NCBI GenBank assembly: GCA_004794785.1
Contig: SJOL01006427.1
Coordinates: 397,808 to 461,807 of the forward strand
DNA length: 64,000 nucleotides
Source of the DNA: Opisthorchis felineus
Taxonomy: Eukaryota; Platyhelminthes; Trematoda; Opisthorchiida; Opisthorchiidae
Direction: 5' to 3'
Shown: positions 12,601 through 21,760 of the stretch, one piece after another
Position numbering within the stretch: the stretch's first letter is position 1
How the letters are laid out: every line of letters begins with the position of its first letter
Notes under the pieces: model-generated
Database searches by the model: none
Told to the model about the DNA's origin: nothing
What the model saw: the letters and a program-made list of their open reading frames with translations, nothing else
Position numbers and translations under genes: made by a program

Positions 12601-14325
12601 TTAATGCCATCATTTTGTTCCCAATCTAAGAAAACTGAAGGCCTTTTGACGCAGACATCTTTAATTCGGAGTTCCCATACCTGCCCTCAAACGCACTCGG
12701 AAGACTCAGTCACCACCTTCACTTTAACTGTATGATAGAAACAGTTTCATTGGCAGATAATTCAACGCCACGCCATCTACTACTTGTTTTTGAATAGGTT
12801 TGAATGCAGATCACTCTACTTATTAGCGCAGACTTTGTGAAACACTGCGCAATCAACAAAATGGGTGAACAATCAACAGCGAGGCAGTGTATCGAATTTT
12901 TCTGTTGGCAAGTTGATACAGTTTAACGCACTACTTTAGGAAATTATGACAGTGCCGGGATCCCTATTAGGAACACTTCGAATATTGAAGAGACTTTCGA
13001 GGCGTTATGATAATGAACCGTAAATAGAGGTGCACCCATAAATCGTCCTCACATACGACGGATAGGTTATTCTACATTTAGAGGCCGAACGAAGGTCAAC
13101 CACACCGAAAATCCTGCTTGACCATGATGCTGTCAGCATCAATATCATCAGAGACAGCAACATCAGCGTTGGCTGATGCTCCTTTACTGCTGTAGAAAGA
13201 CAGATCACACTTAGGGCCTTGAGGTGAAATGAGGAGAACAGTGGGTGACGTAGAGACCTGGTCCCGGCCTCACGCTCTCAAACCGGTTGTTAATATTCAT
13301 GACAATTAACTTGATTAGCGTGATAATCCGAAAGTGTAAAAAAATAAAACTGTATTAATATTTGAGGATGACTTAACCCACTTCGCGATCCTGAATATGC
13401 AGTCCACCAGCACACACCATCCTATATACAACAGGATTCACTCCCAATGCAGGGGATATGACGACTGACCACTTGAACTTGCGTCGCAAATGGATTACGT
13501 TACACGATAAATAAATTCAAAAAGCAATTCAAAAAATGTGGATGACGAATCACAGCGAGTGGCATACTGATCCAAAAGTACTCTGTCCGCCTGATTCAAT
13601 GACATTTCGAAATAAAAGGACTTCCGGTAGTGTACCGTGCTTATATCACATTAAGCAAACCCTACTTCAAATTTCTTTGAGAATCAGCAGAAGGTTCAAA
13701 CGATCATCAGCTTCTCGTTAAGGATTTGGTCTAGCGCCAGACAGGAACTCCCTGCCGGAGAAGTGCATTTTCACCAGGTAAGGGGATGATGAAGAATTTT
13801 CTTATATCCTTTGCAGATATTTGATTCTGATGTCAGCTGGCGCGGATTCTTCGGACCGACTGCCAACAGGTGAGAAAAACTTACGGCAATGATTGTGCGG
13901 ATGCTATGCCATATACTTCATTTGATCCTTCATTTAAAATACAGCAACCGTATTTTTTTAAATAAGCAGTAAAGATGTTAAGAATACTGAACAGAGAATG
14001 AAAAGGCAAACAAACCTTTAGTTGCATTAATCTTGTACCCGGAGAACGGAACACCTCCAGTGCCGAAATAATTTCATCTGTATCAATTTTGATAGATATC
14101 CGAATGCTGAGTTGCGGATAAAATAACCGGAAGATTGAGACTGTGACTTGAACAAGCTCATTAGCTCGAATCCGATTTGGTGCGAGTATAATGTACGATC
14201 TTGGTTCGAATGGTAACTCGCGCACAAAAAACGACTTACGTTAGTGGCTGCAGCTGATAACCCTGTTGCTGTTGCGCGTTTACACAAACCGCAGAAAGTA
14301 GAACAACTATAAGCGGACCCAGCAT
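486..14325 (-). CDS. Alpha-2-macroglobulin / thioester-protein family glycoprotein, N-terminal part (8 exons, continues past left edge)
   Basis: Spliced gene on the minus strand; exons 14325-14240, 14199-14016, 11675-11544, 11508-11346, 9038-8925, 4514-4312, 3129-2887 and 671-486. All junctions use GT-AG and the phases join, giving about 437 residues. Residues 1-17 are a signal peptide (MLGPLIVVLLSAVCVNA), followed by a short Gln-rich stretch. Then come macroglobulin domains: MG1 begins SYIILAPNRIRANELVQVT (about residues 30-120), MG2 has FFIQVSKPVYHQSQIVRFRV and GEWTIRA (125-225), MG3 begins WDVNVTVPMRML (230-345), and the start of MG4 follows. At least seven N-glycosylation sequons fit secretion. 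The bait region, thioester and receptor-binding domains would lie to the left and are not seen, so whether it is CD109-, CPAMD8- or TEP-like cannot be settled. The family acts extracellularly as protease traps or opsonins. The family call is firm; the subfamily is inference. Confidence 0.92.
672..2886 (-). other. A2M-family gene intron 7
   Basis: 2.2 kb with no supported exon. A short repeat fragment (about 1725-1795) is the only structure noticed. Confidence 0.6.
1725..1795. repeat. Short dispersed repeat, copy in A2M-family intron 7
   Basis: Shares AGTGTTAATGAGAGACTCA and the pattern CCCAGCTG...GTTTATGATA-TCTTCA with 4705-4766. The first half also recurs at about 56635-56665, and the second half at about 270-320. 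Family and full length are unknown. Confidence 0.45.
2887..3129 (-). CDS. A2M-family gene exon 7 (MG3 end, MG4 start)
   Basis: 243 bases, phase 0 to 0. The acceptor CCCCACAG at 3130 is preferred over the upstream ATG of the same open frame, because that stretch is intronic and the pyrimidine tract is good. The exon encodes IWVNVTYYSWW, then IRFLGGQVRPFKPNMYFTAY, which matches the usual entry to MG4 (PG-x-P-F-x-x-x-V). Donor GTGAGT. Confidence 0.85.
3130..4311 (-). other. A2M-family gene intron 6
   Basis: 1.2 kb, GT-AG. Nothing recognised. Confidence 0.6.
4312..4514 (-). CDS. A2M-family gene exon 6 (MG3 domain)
   Basis: 203 bases, phase 1 to 0, after a 4.4-kb intron. Acceptor TTTTTCAG. It encodes WRPLWDVNVTVPMRMLDNEL and FYGFVSANYTSGKAVRGNAT, the MG3 signature (FEV-x-V-x-x-P; A-x-Y-T-x-G-x-x-V-x-G). 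Donor GTATGT. Three sequons. Confidence 0.9.
4705..4766. repeat. Short dispersed repeat, copy in A2M-family intron 5
   Basis: GGGAGACTCACCTGTATCCC followed by AGCTGGGTCCCGTTTATGAT and ATTCTTCACCT. It aligns with 1740-1795 and, more loosely, with 270-320. Confidence 0.45.
4845..4888. repeat. Near-perfect inverted repeat (hairpin)
   Basis: The left arm ACTCACAAGGTTGTTGCTG and right arm CAGCAACCTTGTGAGT are complementary apart from one extra trinucleotide (GTT) in the left arm. The loop is a few bases of AAAAGTTTT, itself complementary. It lies within an intron. Confidence 0.75.
8925..9038 (-). CDS. A2M-family gene exon 5 (MG2 domain end)
   Basis: 114 bases, phase 1 to phase 1. Acceptor TTCTTCAG is followed by GIIELDFPLSDMVHEGEWTI and a FRVVEY strand, matching the family pattern 'F-x-L-x-x-x-P-x-x-G-x-W-x-I' and the 'F-x-V-x-E-Y' that closes MG2. 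Donor is GTGAGT. Confidence 0.9.
9039..11345 (-). other. A2M-family gene intron 4
   Basis: 2.3 kb between phase-1 junctions. Nothing recognised. Confidence 0.6.
11346..11508 (-). CDS. A2M-family gene exon 4 (MG2 domain)
   Basis: 163 bases. It starts after a 35-base intron ending CTTAG, and translates VSKPVYHQSQIVRFRVIPV, restoring the conserved FIQ-x-x-KP-x-Y junction. It continues GSLVSIEVLDASGNLFRRW, the typical MG2 'I-x-D-P-x-G-x-R-x-x-x-W' pattern. It ends in phase 1 at donor GTGGGT. Confidence 0.9.
11544..11675 (-). CDS. A2M-family gene exon 3 (MG1 domain end, MG2 start)
   Basis: 132 bases, phase 0 to 0. Acceptor CTTCCAG lies before VPDYTRNATYWFHVEG. The exon ends after FFIQ at donor GTACTT. 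It carries sequons NAT, NSS and NRT. The FFIQ end is the MG1/MG2 boundary, which in this family normally reads F(I/V)QTDK-x-x-Y. Confidence 0.88.
11676..14015 (-). other. A2M-family gene intron 2
   Basis: 2.3 kb. It contains a minus-strand open frame 12230-12457 with protein-like composition (see findings) but no assigned function. Confidence 0.6.
14016..14199 (-). CDS. A2M-family gene exon 2 (MG1 domain, first part)
   Basis: 184 bases. The acceptor at 14200 lies only 40 bases after the previous donor, so intron 1 is a micro-intron. It encodes SYIILAPNRIRANELVQVTV, the usual opening beta strands of an MG1 domain, and ends at AAG|GTTTGT in phase 0. Confidence 0.88.
14240..14325 (-). CDS. A2M-family gene exon 1 (signal peptide)
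   Basis: 86 coding bases encode the signal peptide and a QQQQGYQLQP linker, ending in phase 2 at donor GTAAGT (14239). The ATG at 14325 is chosen because it opens a classic hydrophobic signal sequence ending VNA-Q. The frame hits a stop one codon past the donor, so splicing is required. Confidence 0.88.
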
Positions 14326-14332
14326 TCTGGGT

Positions 14333-14342
14333 CTATCTCATC
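14333..14342 (-). promoter_or_regulatory. Splice acceptor just upstream of the A2M-family start, with two-codon upstream ORF
   Basis: On the minus strand a pyrimidine-rich tract ends TTTCAG at 14342, 16 bases before the ATG. It could be the 3' end of a 5'UTR intron or a spliced-leader trans-splice site, both common in flatworms. The first bases after it form a minimal upstream reading frame ATG-AGA-TAG (14341-14333), out of frame with the main start. Which use is real cannot be told without transcripts. Confidence 0.5.
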
Positions 14343-16200
14343 TGAAATCGAATAAAAAATAATTATAGCTGATACTGAAATTATGATGGCTGCACATAGT
14401 TTGACGGGACAAACTCAAACAAAACTCCAACTGGAAACCTGTTATTCGGAACACGCCACTGAGTCTTGCAACTCAGTTATAGTTGTAGCCACCATCATAG
14501 ACATTGCGACCACAAAACTAATGATGGCTATTAAATGAGGCTTAGGTAATCTCGGTTTCAGGGTCCTGAGTAGCGGCTAAAGTGCACTGAACACACTGTC
14601 GTAGAAATTCACAAGTATGGTCCAAGGTGGTCGTGCCAATACTTTACCCAAACTACAGTCTATCGTTCCTTATCATCACTTGTTCAAAAAATGAGCAGTA
14701 CTATCAATAAGATGAGTTGCACGTCGAAGGGGCGACATTGCATCAGTACTCTTGCTGCTTTTGAGGATTCCATATTTACAACTCTCACAACAATAGCATA
14801 GTAGCCTGTTTGATCTACACCTCTCTAACTATGATGTTTAGTTTCCGCCTCTCACAGTTCATTCAAATCAACCCATTTGTTCGATTTCTAGGGCATATAA
14901 TGGGCTTGCCTCTTCGAGCTATTTCTTGGATGGAGGTTTTTGGTGCTGCTGGGTAGGTATTTAGTTTCAGTTCATCGCCAATCGACAGCGCTCAACTGCA
15001 TACTGATGGTGGCCTCTCTACTGGTGAAGAAACGATTGCAAGCTAGTCGACAAGCTTGGCGAACAGATCAGTAACCACCTGATCGAATAGCACAGTAGCG
15101 TTACTCTTCGTTTTCCTACGTTAGCGCAAGAAATATCACATCATCACAGTTGGCCAAAATCCAGTATCGAACTAAAGTGCACAAACAGGGGTAAATTCCA
15201 AGCCATTTTCTCGAGTTGTTCTACTATTCTTGGTGGAATCTTGCATACCTATATCCAGCCGTTTGGTCATTATATTAATTTGCAACAGATACACCATACA
15301 ACGAATACATGTGCCCAAAGATGACCGCAGTTTTCGAAGGCTGGCGCCGTGTAAACTAACATAACCTTGAACCATACGCACAAATTGGACTAAACCAATG
15401 ACAAAGTATTTCTTCTGACACTAAGTTCACAAGCCTTAGGCCCAATGGCTTTACACCACAATGTTCTTCATGCCCCGGTGGTCGGGTCACATCGTTTAGG
15501 TTTGGCGCGATAGCGTGGCAAGTTTTAAGGGATTAGCTAGCAAAACAACGGTAGATGGCGGGCCGTTATTCACCTTGCTACTTGGATGAGTCATTTTAAT
15601 GCAGATGGATAAGCAATCTCTAAGCCTGAACTTCTTACGGTTTTAGGATTTCAGCGAGTCATCCTGATACCGTTAGCTAGAACAGTAAGCTATAAACGCA
15701 TCTGAAGAATGACATATCAGATCCTCGGACCTACCGCGATGGCATGCTTCACTAAACTGAGAGGAATTAGCATCTGCTTGTGTGCAACCAGTAAAAAAGA
15801 AGTAAAGCATGTTGTTTCTTTTGCAAAATAAGCCAAGGCTCCTACCTACCAGCCCCAGATAAAACAAGGCCGGATGCTGATATAAAAAGCACAAGTATGA
15901 CACCCCCGGAACTAAAACCGAGAGTAAACAAAACAAAAAATTCTCCCATATCTTTCTCACTAAAAGATTTGCATGTGACTTGGTGTGCAGGTGCAGCCAT
16001 TGGCAACGTGATACTTTCAATCCGTGTTAAAGAACAGTCTGGGTCCTTCAGATAGCCGAAAAACATCGTGACGGAAATAAAACTACTGATAAACCCAGTT
16101 AAATGTTGACACTTCCAGCGGAATCCATCGTATTCTATAGCTGTTGACTGATGCCGCCAAAAAATGAGGTCAGTCACCTCAGTTATAAACGGCTGCAGGA
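14343..16200. other. Upstream flank of the A2M-family gene, no supported gene
   Basis: No exon or repeat recognised up to about 15840. A minus-strand frame at 15842-16177 encodes a stretch with a hydrophobic segment (FFVLFTLGFSSGGVILVLF) ending at a possible donor (GTAGGT). It could be an orphan exon or chance. Confidence 0.4.
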
Positions 16201-16211
16201 TTTGTAGAATC

Positions 16212-16400
16212 CATGTTCACACCACTCTACCTGAACCAGTTGCCCCATTGTTCTGGTATAATTATTCTGATGAGTCTGAAGCACTGGACTCGAGTTTCGC
16301 TCCTATTAGAGCTCATTAGCAGTGCATGTCCTTAGTCATGCCTAGGCGTGAACTCCGGAAATCTGGCTTGCGAGGCGAGCGTGTTACCACTAATTCATCA
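16212..16400 (-). mobile_element. tRNA-derived SINE, family B, diverged copy
   Basis: Aligns with 50640-50900 and 37811-38050 through CACTGGACTCGAGTTTCGCT, TTAGAGCTCATTAGCAGTGC and GGCGAGCGTGTTACCACT. Read on the minus strand the last block is the A-box side of a tRNA-like head (GTGGTAACACGCTCGCC). The B box is degraded here. Confidence 0.7.
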
Positions 16401-16750
16401 TCCCAACCTAAAGCTGATACCTTGACGGGGTGGTCAAGCTTGGATGCTGCAGTGCTTCTGCGGGCTACACGGGCTAGGGCTTCATCCCACAAGGTGTAAC
16501 CATATCAGGAAGGCCAAAGTGGAGTAGTCAGACCAAAATTACCAAGACGCCGTTATATTAGTAACCGTATTACGAAGCGGTCTGGGAGTAAACTATTACT
16601 GCCCGCTGGGATGGGAGTGTGAAGGCACTATGCGACTAGCATATACATATTCATGGAAGCACCAATGTTGACTTCCCCCGTGAAAGGACGGGTTAGAAAA
16701 ACTCGGTCAGAAACTGCCGGCGCATTATTCAATAAGGGTAATAAGATAAT

Positions 16751-16932
16751 GGTTCAGCTGTAACACCCTTTCGGTGAACAGCTACCATGCCACCCGATGG
16801 AAGCATGAGAGCTGGGGTACTGCCAGGTTGCCCAGCCCTAGAAAAGGGAAGTAAAAATGCAGAGGTTGGGTTCAAAAAACGGACCTTCCGGTCGGCAAAT
16901 TTGCACTCTAACCAGTGAGCCATCAATAAGAC
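16751..16932 (-). mobile_element. tRNA-derived SINE, family A
   Basis: About 180 bases, aligned over its length with 52161-52340: CAGCTGTAACACCCTTTCGG at one end and a tRNA-like head at the other. On the minus strand the head reads GGCTCACTGGTTAGAGTGC (A box) and, about 35 bases on, TTTTTTGAACCCA (B box). The two copies differ at many sites, so both are old. Confidence 0.75.
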
Positions 16933-17284
16933 TGAAACACTTTGAAACCACAGAATCTGGTGCTCCTCAAAAGGCACCTCCTGGTCGCAACCGCATAAGG
17001 AGTCAGACAGTAATTCCATAATACCTGAGCCCTTGGGTTAGTTCAGTCCCCAGCAGCCAAGCAGGTTAAGTTATTGAGTCACCTGCTCTGGGCATGGTTC
17101 CTTAAGAAACCCCTACTTCCAGTTGCCTTGCGCTTCAGACTTTTGAGACAGAGGCAACGGCAGGAACCCGTCTTTGTGCAATTCGGTTATCCAGCTGATT
17201 CCAACTTAAAATCACTCGACATAAAAACGGTAGTGTCGGCATATGTCACGAAAATGCAGTTCAGGCGCTGAAAAGGACAATTTC
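16933..17284. other. Gap between SINE and LINE, unassigned
   Basis: No gene supported. It may include the poorly preserved 5' portion of the LINE that follows. Confidence 0.4.
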
Positions 17285-19330
17285 TGTTGAAAATTATTCG
17301 GGCCCATTCGTCAAACAAGAAAAGCTGACATTGTGGTCTTTGCGGTCAATATGAACGCCCAAGTCGGTCGTCTCAGTTCTTTGGAATCACATCTGGGCGG
17401 TCAATTCGGAATCGATTCACGTCGCACAGACAACGAAGAGTGACTCCTCCAGTTGTGTGCTCCTCATGAACTGTTCCTGGCCAGTATGGACGTTCAGAAT
17501 AAACGTTTGCGTTGCATAACCTGGCGGCCACAAAATACAAATCAGCCATGGACATAGTAGGATCATGTGGCTATCAGTAACCGCTGTAGAGCCACCGTTT
17601 AAGACTGCCGTTCCTTCTGGGGCACATAATTTGATTCCAATCACGCCATTGTACCAGCATGCCTGACAATCTGTTTTGCTTCAGGCTTTCGCAAATCAGC
17701 AAGAAGCATCCTACTCCACCATCTCCGGAGAACAACCATAGTTCAACAGTATCGATCTAAGCCAGCTCAACTATTCTGTACAGTGACGCACGTAGATGGA
17801 GCATGGCAAAATGTGAAAGGAGCTATGGTAGTGGCATTCAGTGCTGCTGTCTGACTTCTTCGATACGATCAAATGACCACCATATATCGTTAGGATCGCT
17901 AGCACGGATTGATGCCTGTAAACCCATACTAGCAGGAAACGAGTACGACTGCGCACGGAAATGTCTCAAACGCCAAATAGTGGGGAGATTGAGGAAAGAC
18001 CGAGAACTTTGGTGGATATCAAAAGCGCAGAAGGTGAAGAAGGCTTTTACCACCAGAAACAGAAATGTCGTACGTCAGTTAGTGCAATTGAATGGTAATT
18101 AAGACTGGAAGTGAAAAAGCTGGCCCATCAATTCATTTCAATTCATTTGAAAATCGCCAGCTGGGAAGATGGGCCAAGCACTTTAAAGTGCAGCTTGCAA
18201 CACAGCTTCTTGAGATATTGCATATGGGCAAATGGAATGCAAACATTAGTCGCCCGTCAAAATAAGAGATAAAATAGAAAATATCCGCCAGGCACTATGA
18301 CTGTGTTTATGGAACAAAGCTGACCCTGTAAATTATTGACCCTTCATAAAGCATTATACGCAAACTTCCGCGAAAGCGTAAATGCCTACGAGAAGCTGAG
18401 TTTACTACATCAAGTAGTATCAGACAGGGCGCTGCGTTCTTCCACCTTTTCTCTTCAGTTTTGTCATTGATATGATGATGAAAGACTTACCCCTGAACTC
18501 TCAAGCCATTGGGGTCGAAATGCTCCCAGGGCATTCGCTTATTGGAGTACAAAGACGAAATAGCTCTTCTTGGATCTGACGTCACTGTATTGTAGATAAC
18601 ATTAGATAATCTAAATAATTCTGCCTCACGGTTTGGAATGTGCTCTAAACCTGCCGCAAGAGTGGGTAGGCTCGAAGCCTGAACACAAGATTGCGCCGAC
18701 TGAGGTAGCAGACAAATTCGTCTACCTGGGTAGCTGTATCAGCCCATCTGGCCTAGTCAAAGATTATATTTCTGTCCGGGTTGGGAAGGCCAGATCAGCT
18801 TTCATACACCCTCAGTATCTGTAACATTAACTTATCCATCAGAGGCCAAGGTTACAATGCTGCGGTACGCTCCATATTAATATGCGGGTGAGAAACCTAG
18901 TCTGTTTGCGCTGATGATATCAAAAAGCTTCCAGTGTCTTACCATCGATGTCTTCGGACAATTTTTCGGGTCTGATAGTCGCACCGGATCAGTAACGCTG
19001 AAGTACGTCGAATGGCTCTCTGGAGAGATAATACGACCACGATAGATGAACTGATCAAACTCCACAGGTTGCGCTGGCTTGGTCACGTGCTCCGTATGCC
19101 AGTCGACCGGCTTCCTCGAATGTCTCCTTTCGCATAACCACGCGAATGGTAGAAACGAGCCAGGCATCAAAGCGTGACAACTATTACCAGCAAACTCATC
19201 TTCGCTGGCCATTGCCGTCTCCCTGAATAGATCTCCAAGAAAGGACACCTCATTGGTTATATACACTGACAGACATGACTCATTCACGCGTTCAATGGTG
19301 CTCATGCAGCCAAGCTCTTGCCTTCAGTGT
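17285..19330 (+). pseudogene. Degenerate RTE-type LINE (endonuclease and reverse transcriptase)
   Basis: Reading across three frames recovers pieces in the right order. The AP-endonuclease region is at 17300-17640 (ADIVVFAVNMNAQVG, GGQFGIDSRRTDNEE, LRCITWRPQNTNQPWT). Further endonuclease/linker DNA follows to about 18110. The reverse transcriptase is at 18400-18800 (SSIRQGAAF for the usual VRQGCPLSP, EYKDEIALLGSD for EYADDIALLGSD, FVYLGSCISPSG). The C-terminal segment is at 19030-19130 (LIKLHRLRWLGHVLRMP-type, here HRLRWLGHVLRMPVDRLPRM). Many stops and frameshifts and a changed YADD box show it is dead. The pattern is typical of fluke RTE elements; subfamily not determined. Confidence 0.88.
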
Positions 19331-19560
19331 ATAGCTCCCATCCCGACCTACCCAGTGAAAAGTCAACGGACCCTTCCGTGTTTACACATCAATTATATCA
19401 GCTACCGATTCCAGTGCGTAGCTATCTATCCCCCACATCCCATAATCATCGGTAAACCGTGGTAGCCTTAATCACTGTGCGGAAAGCACGCAATTTTACA
19501 GGTAAGAAAGAATCCACCAGCGCAAGTTGGATAAATCTGACTTTCCACTTTCAAACATGC

Positions 19561-19690
19561 GAACGTTTACAGGCTTGAACAATGGGGTCTTTTCGCCTGA
19601 CGGCAGCCCAGTAACTGCCCTGGTTGTGTCCACTGTGTGAACCACCTGTCAGACCTTCCAAGTCAGGTAGCGCCGCGGACGCTTGTGGCC
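19561..19690 (-). mobile_element. SINE family B, outer fragment
   Basis: CCCAGTAACTGCCCTGGTTG followed by GTC...CCACCTGTCAGACCTTCCAAGTCAGGTAGCGCC aligns with 50925-50990, the part of the longest family B copy that lies beyond its tRNA-like head. No tRNA head is present here, so it is a truncated copy. Confidence 0.5.
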
Positions 19691-20976
19691 TGCTGGACAG
19701 TCACTTTATACTGCTGACAATCGCGATCTTGAAGCAACGTACACTGCTGGCGCATTGGTTGGAAATTTCAGAATGTGATGGACCCTATGAAGTTCGAGTT
19801 TCCTATGATCAAAGGAAACTATGACTGGCCGACTAACCACGCTCTTCGTCGTGTGTTGGAATGTCGCTACAGGTGACTGTCGATTCATTGCAGCTTACGA
19901 ACAGATCTGTAAAACTACTCATGCAGTGTACTCAGTCGCCCTCACGGGGACTTTTTGTAATTCGAGTGCATGGTATGATATAATAACCAGTTTTTGACAT
20001 CAGTCGCTTCGTTGAAACGCAAAGTATTTGAACCTCATGTTGGATATGAGCGTACTTTGTCTGTGAACAGGCATTTACACAACCACGAAGGTGAATCCAA
20101 GAACGGTGGGTGGTACTCAAGGGTCCAGTTACTAGAAAAGTCAGGTTTTGTTAAATTAATGATGAAAATAAGATTGTCAGCACTATCGCTGGCCTCCAAC
20201 AACACACGGGGTTTCATGGATGTGTTTAACCACCCGCATATCTTTGAAAGTATCCAGCATGAGATTCAATAGACTGCAAAAAAATCGTTCAGATTTTGAT
20301 ATCCTGGTTGATGTTTTGAACTTAGAGAAACTAATGATAATGTATCAAACGATTTCATGAGTCTTTTTGGATGTATAATTTTTAAATTCCCACGGTCAAA
20401 GGAACAAAGAAACAAGGCCAAAGCACTGTAGCACTCAGTGAAACCCAAACTTTTATGTGGTAAGGCAATCATTCGGACATTCGTGGACCAGATAGAAACC
20501 CGCTTGCAAACGGCCACCCAGGTTCGATTTGACACACGATCCATCGCTGTTTTGCTAACAAGTGGAGAGATTGTAGCGAATGTTTAGGGTCCTTAGGGCA
20601 GTCATCGGTTTCACGTATCACTGATGTCTTTCGTCCTGGTGAAGGATGGAGCCATTTCTTCATGTTGGGTCTCAAACCGCGCGCACTTCTTTGCCTTGCC
20701 TAGAAAAGCACTCATACGTTTTCTTGCCTAAGCACAGTCAACCGCTGTCGACCGCTGCTCACTATGTTTTAGTGAGCATAACCTCTCGGGTTTACCCTAG
20801 CGGTCCAACGGTAAGCTTTTTCTCTTCTGCATCAATCTCTACTGAAAACCATTCGTCTAGAGTTCCACGATGCCACTGACCCAGCTGGTTTAGGCTCACC
20901 TTTAAATACCTACTCTCTTAAATGCATTTTACGCTAAATACCTTCATATGTAATAGCTATAACTGAGTCTGTTTGG
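19691..20976. other. Unassigned DNA between LINE fragments
   Basis: Several short open frames on both strands (for example 19994-20272 and 20266-20544) overlap each other and show no recognisable family. No gene supported. Confidence 0.4.
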
Positions 20977-21012
20977 ATATATCCGATCGGATATATATAT
21001 ATATATATATAA
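20977..21012. repeat. Palindrome plus AT microsatellite
   Basis: A perfect 20-base palindrome ATATATCCGATCGGATATAT (20977-20996) runs into an (AT)n tract ending at about 21012. Confidence 0.85.
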
Positions 21013-21049
21013 TCATTCGGACACCCGGTTACTGTACTTGCTCCAGTTG

Positions 21050-21760
21050 TTGTGCCTAGCCCTTGGTGCATAACAGATAGGCGAGATGACTGCATTTAAT
21101 GGCTGAACAGCTTGGGGCAGAATAGGCAGAAAGCTTCCCTGAAAATTCAGTGTCTAATTTTCCCATTCTGGCCACCGCCGTGTGTGAGTGGGTTATCAGG
21201 CTGTCCTGCCTGAGTACTCCTGGATCCCACGCAGTGCACACCATTGCATCGATCCTCGGTCCCGCACGTGCAGTCCACTGTCACCAGCCCGAATTTTTCA
21301 GCGTTAAGGGGAGTTTAAATTCTCGAAACCAGTCCACCACTCTGCCGAGACTATACTGTAGTTCCAACTCGTCTTCGCTGAAACCGATCTCCCTCTATAG
21401 CTTCACATCGTCCACGTATATCAGCGGAGTTCCAGTGGAGGCACACATTGCAAACAGCCTGGGTCCCAGAACAGCTCATTGTGGTACCTCACTAATGGCC
21501 AGTCTCAGTCCCGAGAATACACCGTTTTCCTCAAATTTACCGCATTTGTTTTCGAACACAGGAAATCCATCAGATTGTACATTGGTCCGAGAATTTCGGC
21601 ACATTGCAGCACCTGATCTACCTGATTTAAGGCCTGGCTGAAGTTAATAAACAACATGTGCAGCGACTTACGTTGCTCCTTAATTTTACACGGAACGTTT
21701 TTTATACATAATTTTTCACGAACCTTCAGTAGCTTTGTACAGCAGATATATGCGCGCACT
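21050..21760 (-). pseudogene. Non-LTR retrotransposon (CR1/Jockey-like) reverse transcriptase fragment
   Basis: On the minus strand: LFINFSQALNQVDQVL (about 21640-21600) for the usual DFSKAFDxVxHxxL, then AISEVPQ-stop-AVLGPRLF (about 21510-21460) for VPQGSVLGPLLF, and the catalytic box LIYVDDVKL (about 21430-21400). After that comes EIGFSEDELELQYSLGRVVD (about 21395-21340). The order is that of a LINE RT. A stop replaces the Gly of the PQG motif, another follows the YVDD box, and the region between the first two motifs is shortened. It differs in type from the RTE copy at 17-19 kb. Confidence 0.75.

Noticed and set aside
18877..19305. 142-codon minus-strand open frame
   Set aside because: Lies over the C-terminal part of the RTE LINE, which reads on the plus strand (RLRWLGHVLRMP).
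21150..21641. 163-codon plus-strand open frame
   Set aside because: It is the antisense shadow of the LINE reverse transcriptase fragment, whose conserved motifs are on the minus strand.
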